Source of the DNA: JBGPYB01 sp041493035
Lineage (GTDB): Bacteria > Acidobacteriota > Vicinamibacteria > Fen-336
Direction of reading: 5' to 3'
DNA: 8,930 nucleotides
Assembly: GCA_041493035.1 (NCBI GenBank)
Contig: JBGPYB010000177.1
Coordinates: forward strand, 1-8,930
A program made the position numbers and the translations under genes. This document shows positions 1 through 6,253 of the stretch, in pieces. The stretch's first letter is position 1; each line of letters opens with the position of its first letter. The notes under the pieces were generated by a model. It made no database searches. It saw nothing but the letters and a program-made list of their open reading frames with translations, and was not told the origin of the DNA.

Positions 1-24
1 GCCATAATCGCGCGTCGGATCCGT

Positions 25-32
25 GAGAGGTG
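25..32 (+). promoter_or_regulatory. Ribosome binding site deciding the TTG start
   Basis: GAGAGGTG lies 4-6 bases before the TTG at 37 and overlaps the in-frame stop TGA at 31-33. No ATG occurs in this frame until residue 81, beyond the FAD-binding motif, so this site supports the TTG as the true initiation codon of the oxidoreductase. Confidence 0.6.
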
Positions 33-36
33 ACCC

Positions 37-1434
37 TTGGACACGAGGCCGAGCGAGACACGCCCGATCGAGCGGTCCTGCTACTGGCTGGCACAACGAA
101 CGCGCGCGGCCGAAGCGCCGCTCGAGGGCCGCCACGAGACCGACGTAGTCATCGTCGGCGCGGGGTTCACGGGCCTTTGGACGGCGAATCACCTGAAGGC
201 GCTGGAGCCGGGCCTGAACGTCGCGGTGGTCGAGCAGGGTACGGCGGCCTACGGCGCCAGCGGCCGCAACGCCGGGATGCTGGGAGAAGGGATCGACCAC
301 TCCCACGAGCTGGCCATCGCCCACTTCGGCCGCGACGAAGCCCAACGCCTGGCGGTCCTCGGCGGGGAAAACATCTCCGCGATGCGGCGCTTCCTGAGCG
401 AGCGGGCCATCGACTGCGACTTCGAGCCCACGGGGATGCTCCACGTGGCGCTGCTTCCGTCCCAGGTCCCCGACCTGAACGCTTCCCTCGAGTGCGCCCG
501 CGGGCTCGGAATGACCCACTACCGCCTCCTCGACCGCGACGAGATTCGCGCCGAGATCCACTCGGACCGTTACGAGGGGGCGCTCTTCAACCCCGCCTCC
601 GCGGTCCTGGATCCCGTGAAGCTCGTGGAAGGCTTGCGGCGCGAAGCGGTGAAGCAAGGAGTCCGCGTCTTCGAACGAACGAAAGTGACCGCCCTCGCGA
701 ACGACGGGGCCGGGGTTCGGGTTCGAGCGGCCGGCGGCGAAATCCGCGCGCGCAAGGCGGTGCTGGCCACGAGCGCCTACACCCACCACCTCTTGCCGCG
801 CCTCCGCTTCCGGTTCATCCCGTTCTACGACTACATCATCGTGAGCGAACCCCTGACGGCGGCGCAGCGCGAGGTGATGGGGTGGAAGAACCGCCAGGGG
901 GTGGCCGACGTCCGGAGCTTCTTCAAGTACTACCGCCTGACGGCCGACAACCGCGTCCTCTGGGGGACGAGCGAGGCAAAGTACTACCGGGGCAACCGGG
1001 TCGACGAGAGCTGTGACCACTCGGATCGCCACTACTCGGAGCTGCGCGACAGTTTCTTCCGCCACTTCCCCGCTCTCCAGGTACTCGACTTCCCGTACGC
1101 CTGGGGAGGGGCCATCTGCGCCACGACGCGCTTCACGCCGTTCTTCGGAACGGCGCGGCGAGGGCGCGTCCTCTATGGCCTCGGCTACACGGGCCATGGT
1201 CTCGGCACGACTCATCTGGCCGGGCAGGTCCTGGCCCACATGGCCTTGGGCCGCTCGAGCGCCCTCCTCGACCTGAAGCTGGTGCGCCAGAAGCCGTTTC
1301 CCTATCCCCCCGAGCCCTTTCGCTCTCTGGCTGTCGAGGCCGTGACGCAAGCGCTCCGCCGAGTCGACGCCGGCGAGAAGCCGAACCTCCTCCTTAGGAC
1401 CCTCGACGCCATGGGGATCGGCCTGTCGAGTTGA
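37..1434 (+). CDS. FAD-dependent oxidoreductase, DAO family (PuuB/OrdL-like)
   Basis: This is a 465-residue cytoplasmic flavoenzyme of the D-amino-acid oxidase fold, the group that oxidises C-N bonds of amines and amino acids; gamma-glutamylputrescine oxidase (PuuB) is a well-known relative. Near the N-terminus it shows the Rossmann motif GAGFTG (residues 41-46), followed by the acidic end of strand 2 (E66) that normally binds the FAD ribose. The segment GASGRNAG (73-80) is typical of this family, as are the C-terminal WGGAICATTRFTP (356-368) and LYGLGYTGHG (379-388), which close the flavin site. The start is a TTG: an in-frame TGA at 31-33 rules out anything further upstream, and a purine-rich GAGAGGTG lies just before it. 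Length is normal for the family and no signal peptide is seen. The serine hydrolase gene follows after 25 bp on the same strand, so co-transcription is plausible. The fold and cofactor are secure; the substrate cannot be told from sequence. Confidence 0.9.
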   Translation: MDTRPSETRPIERSCYWLAQRTRAAEAPLEGRHETDVVIVGAGFTGLWTANHLKALEPGLNVAVVEQGTAAYGASGRNAGMLGEGIDHSHELAIAHFGRDEAQRLAVLGGENISAMRRFLSERAIDCDFEPTGMLHVALLPSQVPDLNASLECARGLGMTHYRLLDRDEIRAEIHSDRYEGALFNPASAVLDPVKLVEGLRREAVKQGVRVFERTKVTALANDGAGVRVRAAGGEIRARKAVLATSAYTHHLLPRLRFRFIPFYDYIIVSEPLTAAQREVMGWKNRQGVADVRSFFKYYRLTADNRVLWGTSEAKYYRGNRVDESCDHSDRHYSELRDSFFRHFPALQVLDFPYAWGGAICATTRFTPFFGTARRGRVLYGLGYTGHGLGTTHLAGQVLAHMALGRSSALLDLKLVRQKPFPYPPEPFRSLAVEAVTQALRRVDAGEKPNLLLRTLDAMGIGLSS

Positions 1435-1442
1435 ATCAGTCG

Positions 1443-1455
1443 ACCTCCCCGAGGT
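1443..1455 (+). promoter_or_regulatory. Shine-Dalgarno site inside a small hairpin
   Basis: ACCTC (1443-1447) and GAGGT (1451-1455) can pair around a CCC loop. The right arm is the Shine-Dalgarno sequence for the ATG at 1460. The hairpin starts 8 bases after the stop of the upstream oxidoreductase, so ribosomes finishing that gene could open it and couple translation of the two. The stem is only five base pairs, so this is tentative; the ribosome binding site itself is clearer than the hairpin. Confidence 0.35.
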
Positions 1456-1459
1456 GGCC

Positions 1460-2557
1460 ATGAGTTCCCGAGCGATCGCTCTCTCCTGCGCCATGGCGTT
1501 GGGCGCGACCCATATGCTTCGCGCCGAAGCGATTGACGACTACGTCGAGGCGCAGCGACAAGCCCAGCGCATCCCCGGACTGTCCATCGCGATCGTGCGA
1601 GACGGACGCGTCGTGAAGGCTCGCGGCTACGGCCTGGCGAACGTGGAGTTGGACGTGCCGGCGAGCGCCAAGACGATCTACCAGTCGGGCTCGGTGGGAA
1701 AGCAATTCGCGGCGACCGCGGTGATGATGCTTGTGGAAGAGGGGAAGCTTGCCCTCGACGATAGGATCTCGAAATACCTTCCTGATGCTCCGGCGTCGTG
1801 GAAGGACATCACCCTTCGCCACCTGTTGAGCCACACGTCGGGAATTCCCGAGTACACCGAGACGGTCGACCTGCGGAAGGACTACACCGAGGACGAGCTT
1901 TACCGCTTCCTCGCGGCCCCGACCCTCGACTTCGCTCCCGGCGAGAAGTGGAGCTACAGCAACGCAGGATACGTGCTCGTGGGGATCCTCATTCGGAAGG
2001 CCACGGGCCGCTTCTACGGCGACGTCCTCCACGATCGGATCTTCGCGCCTCTCGGGATGGAGACCGCGCGGGTCATCAGCGAGGCCGACATCGTCCCAAG
2101 TCGTTCGGCCGGATATCGCCTCGTGGACGGCGCCCTCAAGAACCAGGAGTGGGTCGCCCCCATGCTCAACACCACGGCCGACGGCGCGCTCTATCTCACG
2201 GTCCTCGACATGGCAAAGTGGGACGCCGCGCTCTACACCGAACGCCTTCTGAAGCGCTCCAGCCTCCAGGCGATGTGGACCCCGGCGCGCCTCAACGACG
2301 GCCAGCCCGCCGGGGGATACGACGAGGGGATGGCCTACGGCTTGGGTTGGGCCCTCGGCACCCAGGCGCACCACCGGAAGATCGAGCACAGCGGCTCCTG
2401 GCAGGGGTTCCAGGCCCGCATCGCCCGCTACGTCGACGACCGCCTGACGGTAGTCGTGTTCGCGAACCTGGCCGAGGCAAACCTGGGCGTCATCGCCCAC
2501 GGCATTTCCGGCCTGGTCGAGCCAGCGCTCAAGGCGTCCGACAAGACGGAGCCATGA
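1460..2557 (+). CDS. Exported serine hydrolase, class C beta-lactamase-like
   Basis: This is a 365-residue member of the serine beta-lactamase-like/penicillin-binding family (Pfam Beta-lactamase), which includes AmpC-type enzymes, D-Ala-D-Ala carboxypeptidases and esterases. The three active-site elements are visible: S78-V-G-K81 (SxxK nucleophile and base), Y166-S-N168 (YxN) and H310-S-G312 (the KTG-equivalent HxG of many non-lactamase relatives). The family segment LLSHTSGIP lies at 122-130. The first 24 residues form a signal peptide: an arginine near the start, a hydrophobic core, then A-E-A, suggesting export and a periplasmic site of action. A GTG at 1454 is also possible, but it overlaps the Shine-Dalgarno GAGGTG, which is well placed for the ATG at 1460, so I chose the ATG. 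The higB remnant begins directly after the stop in the same frame, so the last few codons could be altered. The hydrolase class is secure; whether it acts on beta-lactams, peptides or esters is unknown. Confidence 0.88.
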   Translation: MSSRAIALSCAMALGATHMLRAEAIDDYVEAQRQAQRIPGLSIAIVRDGRVVKARGYGLANVELDVPASAKTIYQSGSVGKQFAATAVMMLVEEGKLALDDRISKYLPDAPASWKDITLRHLLSHTSGIPEYTETVDLRKDYTEDELYRFLAAPTLDFAPGEKWSYSNAGYVLVGILIRKATGRFYGDVLHDRIFAPLGMETARVISEADIVPSRSAGYRLVDGALKNQEWVAPMLNTTADGALYLTVLDMAKWDAALYTERLLKRSSLQAMWTPARLNDGQPAGGYDEGMAYGLGWALGTQAHHRKIEHSGSWQGFQARIARYVDDRLTVVVFANLAEANLGVIAHGISGLVEPALKASDKTEP

Positions 2558-2587
2558 CAGCAGGTCGAAGTGGTGGACTACCACTGA
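2558..2587 (+). pseudogene. higB: higB toxin 3'-end remnant
   Basis: Directly after the serine hydrolase stop codon, in the same frame, the codons read QQVEVVDYH and then TGA. The ending VEVVDYH or VEIVDYH is the characteristic C-terminus of HigB/RelE-type mRNA-cleaving toxins encoded just upstream of higA. The other roughly 80-90 residues of a normal HigB are absent, so this is the end of a toxin gene removed by deletion, not a functional gene. The call is short, but it is supported strongly by the higA remnant that follows in the usual toxin-first order. Confidence 0.72.
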
Positions 2588-2588
2588 A

Positions 2589-2814
2589 ATGGACGCCGGC
2601 GGACGCCGGTCCATCCAGGCGAGATTCTGAAAGAGGATCTGCTGACGCCTCTCGGGATCAGCATCAACCGCCTGGGTCGGGACCTGCGGGTGCCAGTGAC
2701 GCGACGACACCAGAGTTCTGGATGAACCTCCAAGCGGCGTACGACCTCGACTCGGCACAGCGGGCGTCGGCTGAGCGGATCGCTCGCGACGTCAATCCTC
2801 GCGAAGCCGCGTAG
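2589..2814 (+). pseudogene. higA: higA antitoxin remnant, frameshifted and internally deleted
   Basis: Two pieces of a HigA/VapI-type antitoxin lie in different frames. The first (2609-2701) reads VHPGEILKEDLLTPLGISIN and continues to VPVT, matching the N-terminal half and the first helices of the XRE-type DNA-binding domain. It ends at a TGA at 2723-2725. The second (from about 2704 to the TAG at 2812-2814) reads TTPEFWMNLQAAYDLDSA and matches the family's C-terminal half. The part normally between them, about 25 residues containing the recognition helix and the conserved TALRLARYFG-like helix, is missing, and the frame changes at the join. No start codon exists in the frame of the first piece: the only nearby ATG (2589) is out of frame with it. 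Both DNA binding and toxin neutralisation should be lost. Higher-identity stretches such as PEFWMNLQAAYDL make the family call firm; the product is almost certainly non-functional. Confidence 0.85.
2591..2610 (+). repeat. Tandem 10-bp repeat at the higA start
   Basis: Two adjacent copies, GGACGCCGGC and GGACGCCGGT, differ only at the last base. They lie between the only candidate ATG (2589) of higA and its first conserved residues. A 10-bp unit is not a multiple of three, so copy-number change here alters the reading frame. Confidence 0.7.
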
Positions 2815-2827
2815 CGGGGCGTTTCGC

Positions 2828-2857
2828 GGCCTGACGCAAGGCAATGGGCGTCGGGCC
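2828..2857. terminator. Hairpin between higA remnant and purL end
   Basis: GGCCTGACGC (2828-2837) pairs with GCGTCGGGCC (2848-2857) around a 10-nt loop, giving ten pairs with one U-G wobble when read on the plus strand (a C-A mismatch on the minus strand). It lies between two convergent units: the hydrolase-higA side and purL, whose stop is only 12 bases away. Neither side carries a T-run, so it is not a textbook intrinsic terminator. It could act as a bidirectional or Rho-assisted stop, or protect the purL 3' end. The structure is visible; the role is inferred. Confidence 0.4.
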
Positions 2858-2868
2858 ACGGCTCGGCG

Positions 2869-5073
2869 CTATTGAGCGAGCAGCGCCTCCAGGCTCATCC
2901 AGGCTTCGTGGAGGCGGGCGATCGGAAGGTCGATCAGGAGATGGCCGTCGGCGTTGAGCGTCAGGCGGTCGCCGCCGACCGCGCCGAGGCGCCGGCACGG
3001 GACGCCGTGGCGCCGGGCCGCGTCCTGGAGCGCGCCCTCGTCGTGGGTGGTGACGACCATGCGCGACGGCGATTCGGCGAAGAGGGCGACGTCGTCGCGC
3101 AACCCAGCGGGAATATCGAAGCCGCCGCCGAGGCCGATCTCCTCCCCGCGGAACGCGCACTCGGCCAGCGCCGCGGCGAGCCCGCCGTCGCTCGGATCGT
3201 GGGCCGAATGGAGCAGGCCCGCGGAAGCCGCTGCGGCCATCAGCTCGTGGAGGCGCCTCTCGGCCGCGAGGTCGAGGCGCGGAGGCCGCCCTGCAACACG
3301 GCCGTGCACCACCTTGAGCAGCTCGCTGCCGCCCAGGTCGGGCGCCGTATCGCCCAGAAGGTAGGCGGCATCTCCCTCCTGCTTGAACCAGGAGGTGAGA
3401 GCCTTGGACGCGTCCTCGAGCAGACCGACCACGCCGATCACCGGCGTCGGATAGATCGCCTTGCCGTCGGTCTCGTTGTAGAGCGAGACGTTGCCGCCGG
3501 TGATGGGTGTCCCGAGGGCGACGCAGGCCTCGCCCATCCCGCGGATGGTCGCGACGAGCTGCCCCATGATCTCGGGGCGCTCGGGGTTGCCGAAGTTGAG
3601 GCAGTTGGTGGCCGCGATGGGCACGGCGCCTGAGGCGGCGACGTTGCGGCACGCCTCGGCCACGGCCAGGCGCGCACCCTCGAACGGATCGAGCCAGCAG
3701 TAGCGACCGTTGCAGTCCGTGGCCATGGCCAAAGCCTTGGCCGTTCCCTTCACGCGAACCACCGCGGCATCCGAGCCCGGTCCCACCTGGGTGTTGGTGC
3801 GGACGCTGCTGTCGTACTGTCGGTAGATCCAGCGCTTGTTGGCCACGGTCGGCGACGCGATCACCCGCAGGAGAGCGTCCGCCAGGTCTGCGGGTGGCGG
3901 GAGGGCGAGCACGTCCTCGGCGGCCACGGGGTTCACCGGCTCGACCCACGGCCGGTCGTAGAGAGGCGCTTCGTCGGTCAGCGCTTGGTTGGGTACGTCG
4001 GCTTCGAGGACGCCGCCGTTCCAGATGCGGAGCCGCTTGCCGTCGGTCACCGTGCCGATGGCCGCAGCGTGGAGGTCCCACTTCTCGAAGACCCGCATGA
4101 CCTCCTGCTCCCGCCCTCTCTCGGCCACCAGAAGCATCCGCTCCTGGGATTCCGACAGCATCACTTCGTAGGCGGTCATGCCGGTCTCGCGCATCGGAAC
4201 CTTCTGGACGTCGATCTCGATGCCGGTCCCGGCCCGCGCCCCCATCTCCGATGTCGAACACGTGAGCCCCGCCGCTCCCATGTCCTGGATCCCGACGACC
4301 GCTCCCGTCTTCAGGACCTCGAGACAAGCCTCGAGGAGAACTTTCTCCATGAAGGGATCGCCGACCTGGACCGTCGGGCGCTTCTCTTCGCTCCCCTCGC
4401 CGAACTCCGCCGAAGCCATCGTCGCGCCGTGGATGCCGTCGCGCCCCGTCTTCGCGCCGACGTAGAAGACGGTGTTCCCCACTCCCTCGGCGCGTCCCTT
4501 GAAGATCGCGTCGGCCTTGACGATGCCGAGGCAAAAGGCGTTCACGAGAGGGTTCTGGCTGTAACAGGGTTCGAAGACGACTTCGCCGCCCACGGTCGGG
4601 CAGCCGAACGAGTTGCCATACCCGCCGATTCCGGCGACGACGCCGGCCAGGAGGCGGCGATTCTTCGGGTCGTCGGGAGGGCCGAAGCGCAGCGAGTCCA
4701 TGATCGCGATGGGACGAGCCCCCATCGTGAAGATGTCCCGAAGGATGCCGCCGACGCCGGTGGCCGCCCCCTGGTAGGGCTCGATGAACGACGGGTGGTT
4801 GTGGGACTCGATCTTGAACACGGCGGCCAAGCCGTCGCCGATATCGACGGCTCCGGCGTTCTCCCCTGGGCCCTGCAAGACTCGCGCGCCCTTGGTGGGC
4901 AGCGTCTTCAAGTGGATCCTGCTGCTCTTGTAGGAGCAGTGCTCCGACCACATCACCGAGAAGAGGCCCAGCTCGGTCATGTTGGGCTCGCGGCCGAGGG
5001 CCTTCACGATCCGGGCGTATTCGTCGGCGGTGAGTCCATGCTTCTGGAGGACGTCGGGGGTCATCGTTCCCAT
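2869..5073 (-). CDS. purL: Phosphoribosylformylglycinamidine synthase subunit PurL
   Basis: The synthetase subunit of the fourth step of de novo purine synthesis uses ATP and ammonia to turn FGAR into FGAM. At 734 residues it is the small type, close to the roughly 740-residue Bacillus PurL, and needs PurS and PurQ as partners; both are encoded upstream on this strand. Conserved segments are intact: SVMWSEHCSYKSS (39-51), KIESHNHPS (87-95), ATGVGGILRD (104-113), DMGAAGLTCSTSEM (264-277), SESQERML (307-314), ATNCLNFGNPE (488-498) and GTPITGGNVSLYNET (521-535). There is no sign of damage. The ATG at 5073 is used here, but the in-frame ATG at 5064 (protein starting MTPDVL) fits relatives at least as well, and neither has a strong Shine-Dalgarno. 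Unusually, an opposite-strand gene separates purL from purQ. The identity is certain; only the start is open. Confidence 0.97.
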   Translation of the reverse strand: MGTMTPDVLQKHGLTADEYARIVKALGREPNMTELGLFSVMWSEHCSYKSSRIHLKTLPTKGARVLQGPGENAGAVDIGDGLAAVFKIESHNHPSFIEPYQGAATGVGGILRDIFTMGARPIAIMDSLRFGPPDDPKNRRLLAGVVAGIGGYGNSFGCPTVGGEVVFEPCYSQNPLVNAFCLGIVKADAIFKGRAEGVGNTVFYVGAKTGRDGIHGATMASAEFGEGSEEKRPTVQVGDPFMEKVLLEACLEVLKTGAVVGIQDMGAAGLTCSTSEMGARAGTGIEIDVQKVPMRETGMTAYEVMLSESQERMLLVAERGREQEVMRVFEKWDLHAAAIGTVTDGKRLRIWNGGVLEADVPNQALTDEAPLYDRPWVEPVNPVAAEDVLALPPPADLADALLRVIASPTVANKRWIYRQYDSSVRTNTQVGPGSDAAVVRVKGTAKALAMATDCNGRYCWLDPFEGARLAVAEACRNVAASGAVPIAATNCLNFGNPERPEIMGQLVATIRGMGEACVALGTPITGGNVSLYNETDGKAIYPTPVIGVVGLLEDASKALTSWFKQEGDAAYLLGDTAPDLGGSELLKVVHGRVAGRPPRLDLAAERRLHELMAAAASAGLLHSAHDPSDGGLAAALAECAFRGEEIGLGGGFDIPAGLRDDVALFAESPSRMVVTTHDEGALQDAARRHGVPCRRLGAVGGDRLTLNADGHLLIDLPIARLHEAWMSLEALLAQ

Positions 5074-5082
5074 GGAGCCGCC

Positions 5083-5088
5083 ATTCTA
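5083..5088 (-). promoter_or_regulatory. Possible -10 element for purL
   Basis: On the minus strand TAGAAT (two mismatches from TATAAT) lies 9 bases before the purL ATG at 5073. It would give a transcript with almost no leader. No convincing -35 box sits 16-18 bases upstream, where the sequence is already the start of the opposite-strand gene. If purL has its own promoter, the 31-bp gap forces it to overlap that gene. Weak, listed as a candidate only. Confidence 0.2.
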
Positions 5089-5104
5089 TCCCGCCGGGGT
5101 TAAG

Positions 5105-6241
5105 ATGGACGGCGACGTCGTGAGCTACATCGTCCTCGCCATCCCCGTCTTCTTCCTCTTGATCGGCATCGAGCTGATCGCCGTGCGGATCGCAGGTCGT
5201 AACGACTACCGGCTCGCCGATTCGGTCAACGATCTTTCCTGCGGGATCGTTCAGCAGCTCCTCGAGGTCTTCCTGAAGACGGCGCTCTTCGCCGGTTATG
5301 CCTTCGTCTTCGAGCGCCTGCGTCTGGCGACGATACCGTCATCTTCGGCCCTCGCATGGGTCGCGTGCTTCGTGGGCGTCGACTTCTTCTACTACTGGTT
5401 CCACCGGATGGGCCACGAGGTCAACGCCATCTGGGCGACCCATGTCGTCCATCACCAGAGCGAGGACTTCAACCTGGCGGTGGCGCTCCGCCAAGGGGCC
5501 TTCCAGGGTTCCATGTCGTGGGTCTTCTATCTCCCCCTCGCATGGGTGGGATTCCCGCCGGCGATGTTCCTGACCATCGTCTCGATCAACACCCTGTACC
5601 AGTTCTGGATCCACACTCAGCTCATCGGTCGCCTCGGCCCTCTCGAGTGGGTCCTCAACACCCCCTCGAATCACCGGGTCCACCATGGCCGCAACCCGAA
5701 GTACATCGACCGGAACCACGGCGGGACGCTGATCGTGTGGGATCGCCTTTTCGGAACGTACCAGGCCGAGGAGGAGGCGCCGGTCTACGGGATCACGACG
5801 CCCCTCGCGAGCTGGAATCCGGTCTGGGCGAACCTCCACTACTGGGTCGAGCTGTTCGAGATGGCGCGGAGGACACGCCAATGGGCGGACAAACTCCGTG
5901 TCTTCATGAAGCCTCCGGGATGGCACCCCGACGCCCTCGGCGGCTTCCAGCAGCCACCGGAGGTCGACGTGGCCACCTACCGCAAGTGGGGGAGCGACAC
6001 GCCGCGGGCCTTGGCCCTCTACGCCTTCGTCCAGTTCACCCTGGCTCTCGGCGCCGCCTCCTTCCTGCTCTTCCGGCAGGAGAGCCTCTCGAGGTGGGCT
6101 CTCGCCCTCGGCACAGGCCTCATCCTCGCGAGCCTCGTCGTCATCGGGAGCCTGCTGGAGAACAAGCGTTGGGCGATTCCGGCCGAGGGCGGGCGCCTTC
6201 TGGCCATCGCCGCGTTCATCCTGTCCAGGTTCGCAGGCTGA
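5105..6241 (+). CDS. Alkylglycerol monooxygenase-like membrane di-iron hydroxylase
   Basis: This is a 378-residue integral membrane protein of the sterol desaturase/fatty acid hydroxylase superfamily, whose members bind two irons through histidine clusters. The clusters are present: H100-RMG-H104, H113-VV-H116-H117 and H190-RV-H193-H194, with further histidines at 170 and 205. The stretches VHHQSEDFNLAVALRQ and VHHGRNPKYIDRNHGGT followed by WDRLFGTYQAE match the alkylglycerol monooxygenase (AGMO/TMEM195) branch more closely than sterol or carotenoid enzymes. AGMO cleaves the ether bond of alkylglycerols with tetrahydrobiopterin. Hydrophobic segments lie at about 6-28, 48-69, 81-98, 135-170, 302-323 and 329-350, with another at 364-375; the last three resemble the AGMO C-terminal membrane region. 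The ATG at 5105 is preceded by GGGG; an ATG at 5072 would add 11 residues and overlap the purL start. It lies antisense between purQ and purL. The superfamily is secure, the branch likely, the substrate inferred. Confidence 0.88.
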   Translation: MDGDVVSYIVLAIPVFFLLIGIELIAVRIAGRNDYRLADSVNDLSCGIVQQLLEVFLKTALFAGYAFVFERLRLATIPSSSALAWVACFVGVDFFYYWFHRMGHEVNAIWATHVVHHQSEDFNLAVALRQGAFQGSMSWVFYLPLAWVGFPPAMFLTIVSINTLYQFWIHTQLIGRLGPLEWVLNTPSNHRVHHGRNPKYIDRNHGGTLIVWDRLFGTYQAEEEAPVYGITTPLASWNPVWANLHYWVELFEMARRTRQWADKLRVFMKPPGWHPDALGGFQQPPEVDVATYRKWGSDTPRALALYAFVQFTLALGAASFLLFRQESLSRWALALGTGLILASLVVIGSLLENKRWAIPAEGGRLLAIAAFILSRFAG

Positions 6242-6253
6242 CCCTTCGACGGA

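Noticed and set aside
1..36. Possible end of an upstream gene or a promoter before the oxidoreductase
   Set aside because: Only 36 bases are available; stops occur in several frames and no promoter boxes are convincing, apart from the ribosome site already listed.
1798..2725. Upstream part of the plus-strand frame that ends with the HigA tail
   Set aside because: Only the final portion after about 2704 is HigA-like; the rest is an out-of-frame reading of the serine hydrolase, not a fusion protein.
1436..2758. Long open frame of 440 codons on the minus strand opposite the serine hydrolase
   Set aside because: Antisense shadow in GC-rich DNA; the plus strand carries a complete hydrolase with signal peptide and all catalytic motifs, while the antisense translation shows no recognisable domain.
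4839..4861. 8-bp inverted repeat AGCCGTCG/CGACGGCT with a 7-nt loop within purL
   Set aside because: Short, GC-rich and inside conserved PurL codons; expected by chance at this composition.
2792..4951. 719-codon open frame overlapping purL on the same strand in another frame
   Set aside because: Arginine/proline-rich out-of-frame translation of purL codons with no domain; purL itself is intact.
3985..5103. 372-codon open frame on the plus strand opposite purL
   Set aside because: Mirror of purL codon bias; no motif and no independent ribosome site.
6079..6105. GAGAGCC/GGCTCTC stem inside the 3' part of the hydroxylase gene
   Set aside because: A 7-bp arm with a 10-nt loop in a coding region is not remarkable and has no positional meaning.
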